NCBI GenBank assembly: GCA_030536575.1
Contig: JAUNPS010000003.1
Span: 113,400 to 177,399 of the forward strand
Reading direction: 5' to 3'
Length of the DNA stretch: 64,000 nucleotides
From: Eubacteriales bacterium
GTDB lineage: Bacteria > Bacillota > Clostridia > Lachnospirales > Lachnospiraceae
Shown here: positions 61,261 through 64,000 of the stretch, piece after piece
How the letters are laid out: the number at the start of each line of letters is the position of its first letter
Numbering within the stretch: position 1 is the first letter of the stretch
Notes under the pieces: generated by a model
What the model was told of the DNA's origin: nothing
Seen by the model: only the letters and a program-made list of their open reading frames with translations
Database searches by the model: none
Made by a program: the position numbers and the translations under genes

Positions 61261-62445
61261 ATGGCAGAGAGCAAACGTGATTATTACGAGGTCCTCGGCG
61301 TTGACAGGGGCGCTGATGAGGCAGCGATTAAAAAGGCATACCGCCAGTTGGCAAAAAAATATCATCCGGACATGAACCCCGGTGATCAGGAAGCGGAGAA
61401 GAAATTTAAAGAAGCTTCCGAAGCTTATGCCGTACTTAGTGACCCGGATAAAAGAAGACAGTATGATCAGTTTGGTCATGCTGCGTTCGAACAGGGCGGC
61501 GGCGGAGCCGGTGGATTTGACTTTAACAGCGCCGATATGGGCGACATTTTCGGCGATATCTTCGGCGATTTATTTGGAACCGGCCGCGGCAGCAGCAGCC
61601 GCCGGGCGAACAATGGCCCGATGAAAGGGGCGAATCTGCGCGCGAGCGTGAACATTACCTTCGAAGAAGCCGTTTTTGGCTGTGAAAAGCAGTTGGAGCT
61701 GAACCTGAAAGATGAGTGTACCACCTGCCACGGGACGGGCGCGAAGCCGGGAACCAGCCCGGAGACCTGTTCGAAATGCGGCGGTAAGGGCCAGGTAGTC
61801 TTTACCCAGCAGTCCCTGTTCGGCATGGTGCGGAACGTGCAGACCTGTCCGGATTGTAACGGAACCGGAAAGGTGATCAAAGAAAAATGTACGAACTGTC
61901 ACGGAACCGGCTACACCAGCTCCAGAAAGAAGATTGCCGTTTCCATCCCGGCCGGGATCGACGACGGCCAGAGCATCCGGATTCGGGAAAAAGGCGAACC
62001 GGGCATCAACGGCGGCCCCAGAGGCGACCTTCTGGTGGAAGTGCGCGTGGCCCGTCATCCGATTTTCCAGCGCCAGGATATGAATATTTTCTCCACGGCC
62101 CCGATTTCCTTCGCGCAGGCGGCCCTGGGCGGGCAGGTGCGGATCAGCACTGTGGACGGCGACGTCCTCTACGATGTGAAGCCGGGTACCCAGACCGACA
62201 CGAAGGTGCGCTTAAAAGGCAAGGGGGTTCCGTCCCTGCGGAACAAATCCGTGCGCGGCGACCACTACGTGACCCTGGTTGTACAGGTTCCCACGAAGCT
62301 GAACGAGGAAGCGAAGGAAGCCCTGCGCAAATTCGATGCCGCCAGCGGAAATTCCCTGAATCAGGAGAGCTCCGCGGAAGCGCCGAAAGAGAAACCGAAG
62401 AAAAAAGGCTTTATGGATAAATTAAAAGAAACTTTTGAAGACTAA
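61261..62445 (+). CDS. dnaJ: Chaperone DnaJ (Hsp40)
   Basis: 394 residues. J domain with YHPDMNPGD (His-Pro-Asp), a Gly/Phe-rich linker, four CxxCxGxG zinc motifs ([32 protein letters not shown]) and the C-terminal peptide-binding domains. Stimulates DnaK ATPase. It ends in a Lys-rich tail. Confidence 0.98.
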   Translation: MAESKRDYYEVLGVDRGADEAAIKKAYRQLAKKYHPDMNPGDQEAEKKFKEASEAYAVLSDPDKRRQYDQFGHAAFEQGGGGAGGFDFNSADMGDIFGDIFGDLFGTGRGSSSRRANNGPMKGANLRASVNITFEEAVFGCEKQLELNLKDECTTCHGTGAKPGTSPETCSKCGGKGQVVFTQQSLFGMVRNVQTCPDCNGTGKVIKEKCTNCHGTGYTSSRKKIAVSIPAGIDDGQSIRIREKGEPGINGGPRGDLLVEVRVARHPIFQRQDMNIFSTAPISFAQAALGGQVRISTVDGDVLYDVKPGTQTDTKVRLKGKGVPSLRNKSVRGDHYVTLVVQVPTKLNEEAKEALRKFDAASGNSLNQESSAEAPKEKPKKKGFMDKLKETFED

Positions 62446-62452
62446 GCAGGAA

Positions 62453-62479
62453 CCCCTGGCAGTACCGCCAGGGGCTTTT
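62453..62479 (+). terminator. dnaJ terminator
   Basis: CCCCTGGC (62453-62460) pairs with GCCAGGGG (62467-62474), followed by CTTTTC. Confidence 0.8.
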
Positions 62480-62498
62480 CTGAGTTTGGAGAACTGTT

Positions 62499-63620
62499 AT
62501 GAAATTACGAGTGCCGTCCTATTACAGGCAGTTTCGCTGCCTTGCCGGGCAATGTAAGCATAGCTGCTGCATTGGCTGGGAAATTGATATCGATGAAGAA
62601 ACCTGTGCATATTACCAGGAAATCGGGGGAGACTTTGGGGAAAGGCTGAAAATCCACCTGAAACAGGACGAAGAAACCTGTTTTGCCCTGACCGAAGACG
62701 GGCGCTGCCCCTTCCTGAACCGGGACAACCTGTGTGAGATCTGCATCGAACTGGGCGAAGAGGCCCTGAGCGAAGTATGCACAGAGTATCCTCGCTTCGT
62801 GACCGAATACGCCGACGTGAGGGAAAAAAGCATGGCCTTATCCTGCGAAGAAGTGGGCCGCCTGATCTTCGAAAGCGACGCCCCGCTCACCTTCGAAGAG
62901 ATCGAACAGGAGACAGGGGAAGATCTCGCCTTTCCGGAAGAGGATTCCGAAGAAGAAACACCCTTTTCCCCGGACGACCCTTCCTGGTATCGTCCCATCG
63001 AGCAGGCCTGTGACTATGCCATCCGCCTTTGTCAAGACCGGACGCGTTCCATTCCCGAACGCACCGCAGCCCTCCTCGCCTTTGGCAAAGCCATCCAGGA
63101 AAAAATCAACCGTGAACACCCGGAAGAAATCCCCTCCGCAATCGCGGAATTCGAAAGCCATCCCCAGGCCCTCGACCCCGAAAAAATCCTAGGCAGCTTC
63201 GCCCGGCGTTTTCAAATTTACGCGGAACTGGAAGTTCTGGACGAAGAGTGGCGGGACACCCTGGCCCATGTGACCGAAAGCTTCGCCGGCCCGGCGGGCG
63301 AAGCCCGCTACACCGACTGGCACGCCCGCTTCGCTCATTACAACCAAAACCGGGAGTACGAATACGAACACCTCCTAGTCTACTTCCTCTTCCGTTACAC
63401 CATGCAAACCGTCTACGACTGTAACTTCCTAAGCCATATAACCTACGCCGCAGCCAGCCTCCTCATGATCCAGGACATCGACACCGTCCGCTTCATCGAC
63501 CAGGGCGAAACCTTCACACTCGCAGACCGCATCGACACCGCCCGCATCTACTCCAGAGAAGTAGAACACTCCGAAGAAAACCTGGAACTACTGCAATTCC
63601 GCTTCACCTGCCCTGTCTGA
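62499..63620 (+). CDS. Flagellin lysine-N-methylase-like (FliB) cysteine-cluster protein
   Basis: 373 residues. The N-terminal cysteine cluster (Cys14, Cys19, Cys23, Cys24 in RCLAGQCKHSCCIGWEIDID) and CPFLNRDNLCEICIELGEEA with EVCTEYPRF match the FliB/YkgJ-like family. FliB methylates flagellin lysines in Salmonella, but most clostridial members are uncharacterised and no flagellar gene is near. A metal or Fe-S site is likely. Codon use becomes strongly C-ending in the last third. Confidence 0.82.
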   Translation: MKLRVPSYYRQFRCLAGQCKHSCCIGWEIDIDEETCAYYQEIGGDFGERLKIHLKQDEETCFALTEDGRCPFLNRDNLCEICIELGEEALSEVCTEYPRFVTEYADVREKSMALSCEEVGRLIFESDAPLTFEEIEQETGEDLAFPEEDSEEETPFSPDDPSWYRPIEQACDYAIRLCQDRTRSIPERTAALLAFGKAIQEKINREHPEEIPSAIAEFESHPQALDPEKILGSFARRFQIYAELEVLDEEWRDTLAHVTESFAGPAGEARYTDWHARFAHYNQNREYEYEHLLVYFLFRYTMQTVYDCNFLSHITYAAASLLMIQDIDTVRFIDQGETFTLADRIDTARIYSREVEHSEENLELLQFRFTCPV

Positions 63621-64000
63621 CCCACACCCAACCCGAAAGGTATCCCATCCCCGTCCGGTACGCCGGAGTGCGCCCGCTTTTCCCGCGGTTAGGCCAGGCC
63701 AGCGGCCAGCCCGCGCCGAGGGTGGTAGGAGAAACCCAGCAAAGCTAACAGGTGGGCCCCAACGCGAAAAGGGCGGCCACCCTCGCCGTGAAGCGGTGGG
63801 AGAAACCTAGTAAAGCCAACGGGTGGGCCCCAGTGCGGCAAGGGCAGCCAACCCCGCACCGGGAAGAAAAAAACAGCCGCCGGGAAGTCGGAAATCTTCC
63901 GGGGACGTGTTTCGAGGGGCGCACTTAGGAAGAGTCGAAATCGCGCCTTACTAAGACTTAGGCGCGAAGGCTCTCCTGAGCGTCTTAGTCGCAGTTAGGG
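63621..64000. other. Gene-free right end with a 71-bp duplication and hairpin
   Basis: No credible ORF. Two imperfect ~71-bp copies lie at about 63721-63791 and 63792-63861, sharing GGAGAAACC and GGTGGGCCCCA cores. At 63942-63966 CGCGCCT pairs with AGGCGCG. The region may be the edge of a further repeat element cut by the window end. Confidence 0.55.

Overview
The window is a chromosomal segment of a spore-forming, GC-rich Clostridia member, most likely a Lachnospiraceae gut bacterium. This rests on sporulation genes (gpr, spoIIP, a small acid-soluble spore protein), a CIRCE-controlled hrcA-grpE-dnaK-dnaJ operon, clostridial-type AGGAGG ribosome binding sites, YesM/YesN sugar sensing and anaerobic CbiK. 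No rRNA, tRNA, CRISPR array or prophage was seen.

Layout. 1-648: end of a cell-wall-binding repeat protein. 789-11149: a surface polysaccharide operon (flippase, Wzy-like polymerase, GT2, GT11 fucosyltransferase, LicD, two more GT2, a DUF6077-like membrane protein split in two ORFs, a GT4/DUF1972 rhamnosyltransferase-like protein). 11230-16026: histidine degradation hutU-hutI-ftcD-fchA. 16039-16235: a deletion scar where the ends of an AraC regulator and a sugar ABC permease abut. 16321-17587: two RelB/DinJ-type toxin-antitoxin loci, the second with a truncated YafQ toxin. 17716-21287: an arylsulfotransferase divergent from an OmpR/histidine kinase pair. 21386-22165: cbiK. 22190-32884: YesN-YesM-binding-protein sensing genes followed by a RbsA/RbsC-type ABC importer, a UroD-like protein and an L-rhamnose mutarotase. 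33213-39398: tetrapyrrole operon hemA-(hemC-cobA-hemD fusion)-hemB-hemL. 39726-40904: a cation/proton antiporter. 41103-43316: a PadR-DUF1700-DUF4097-PspC envelope operon. 43395-63620: the housekeeping run SASP-holA-[SARP-like regulator-hutH]-rpsT-gpr-spoIIP-lepA-[RHH-SPFH]-hemW-[SGNH]-hrcA-grpE-dnaK-dnaJ-fliB-like. The bracketed genes interrupt an order conserved with Bacillus.

How genes work together. HutH lies 30 kb from the rest of the histidine pathway, yet its promoter and the hutU promoter share an almost identical 17-bp double element, TTGACG then TTGACA 11 bp apart, placed just upstream of the -10. A SARP/AAA regulator is encoded directly upstream of hutH, and SARP proteins are known to bind such 11-bp-period direct repeats. 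This is the strongest candidate for an undescribed regulatory system here. The second is the sugar sensing/import cluster, which has a UroD-like protein and a mutarotase but no classical sugar kinase, isomerase or aldolase.

Repeats are prominent: two inverted 142-bp MITE-like elements, each with an 8-bp target duplication, around an SPFH gene; and several minisatellites in gaps of the housekeeping run (54-bp, 35-bp and 65-bp units).
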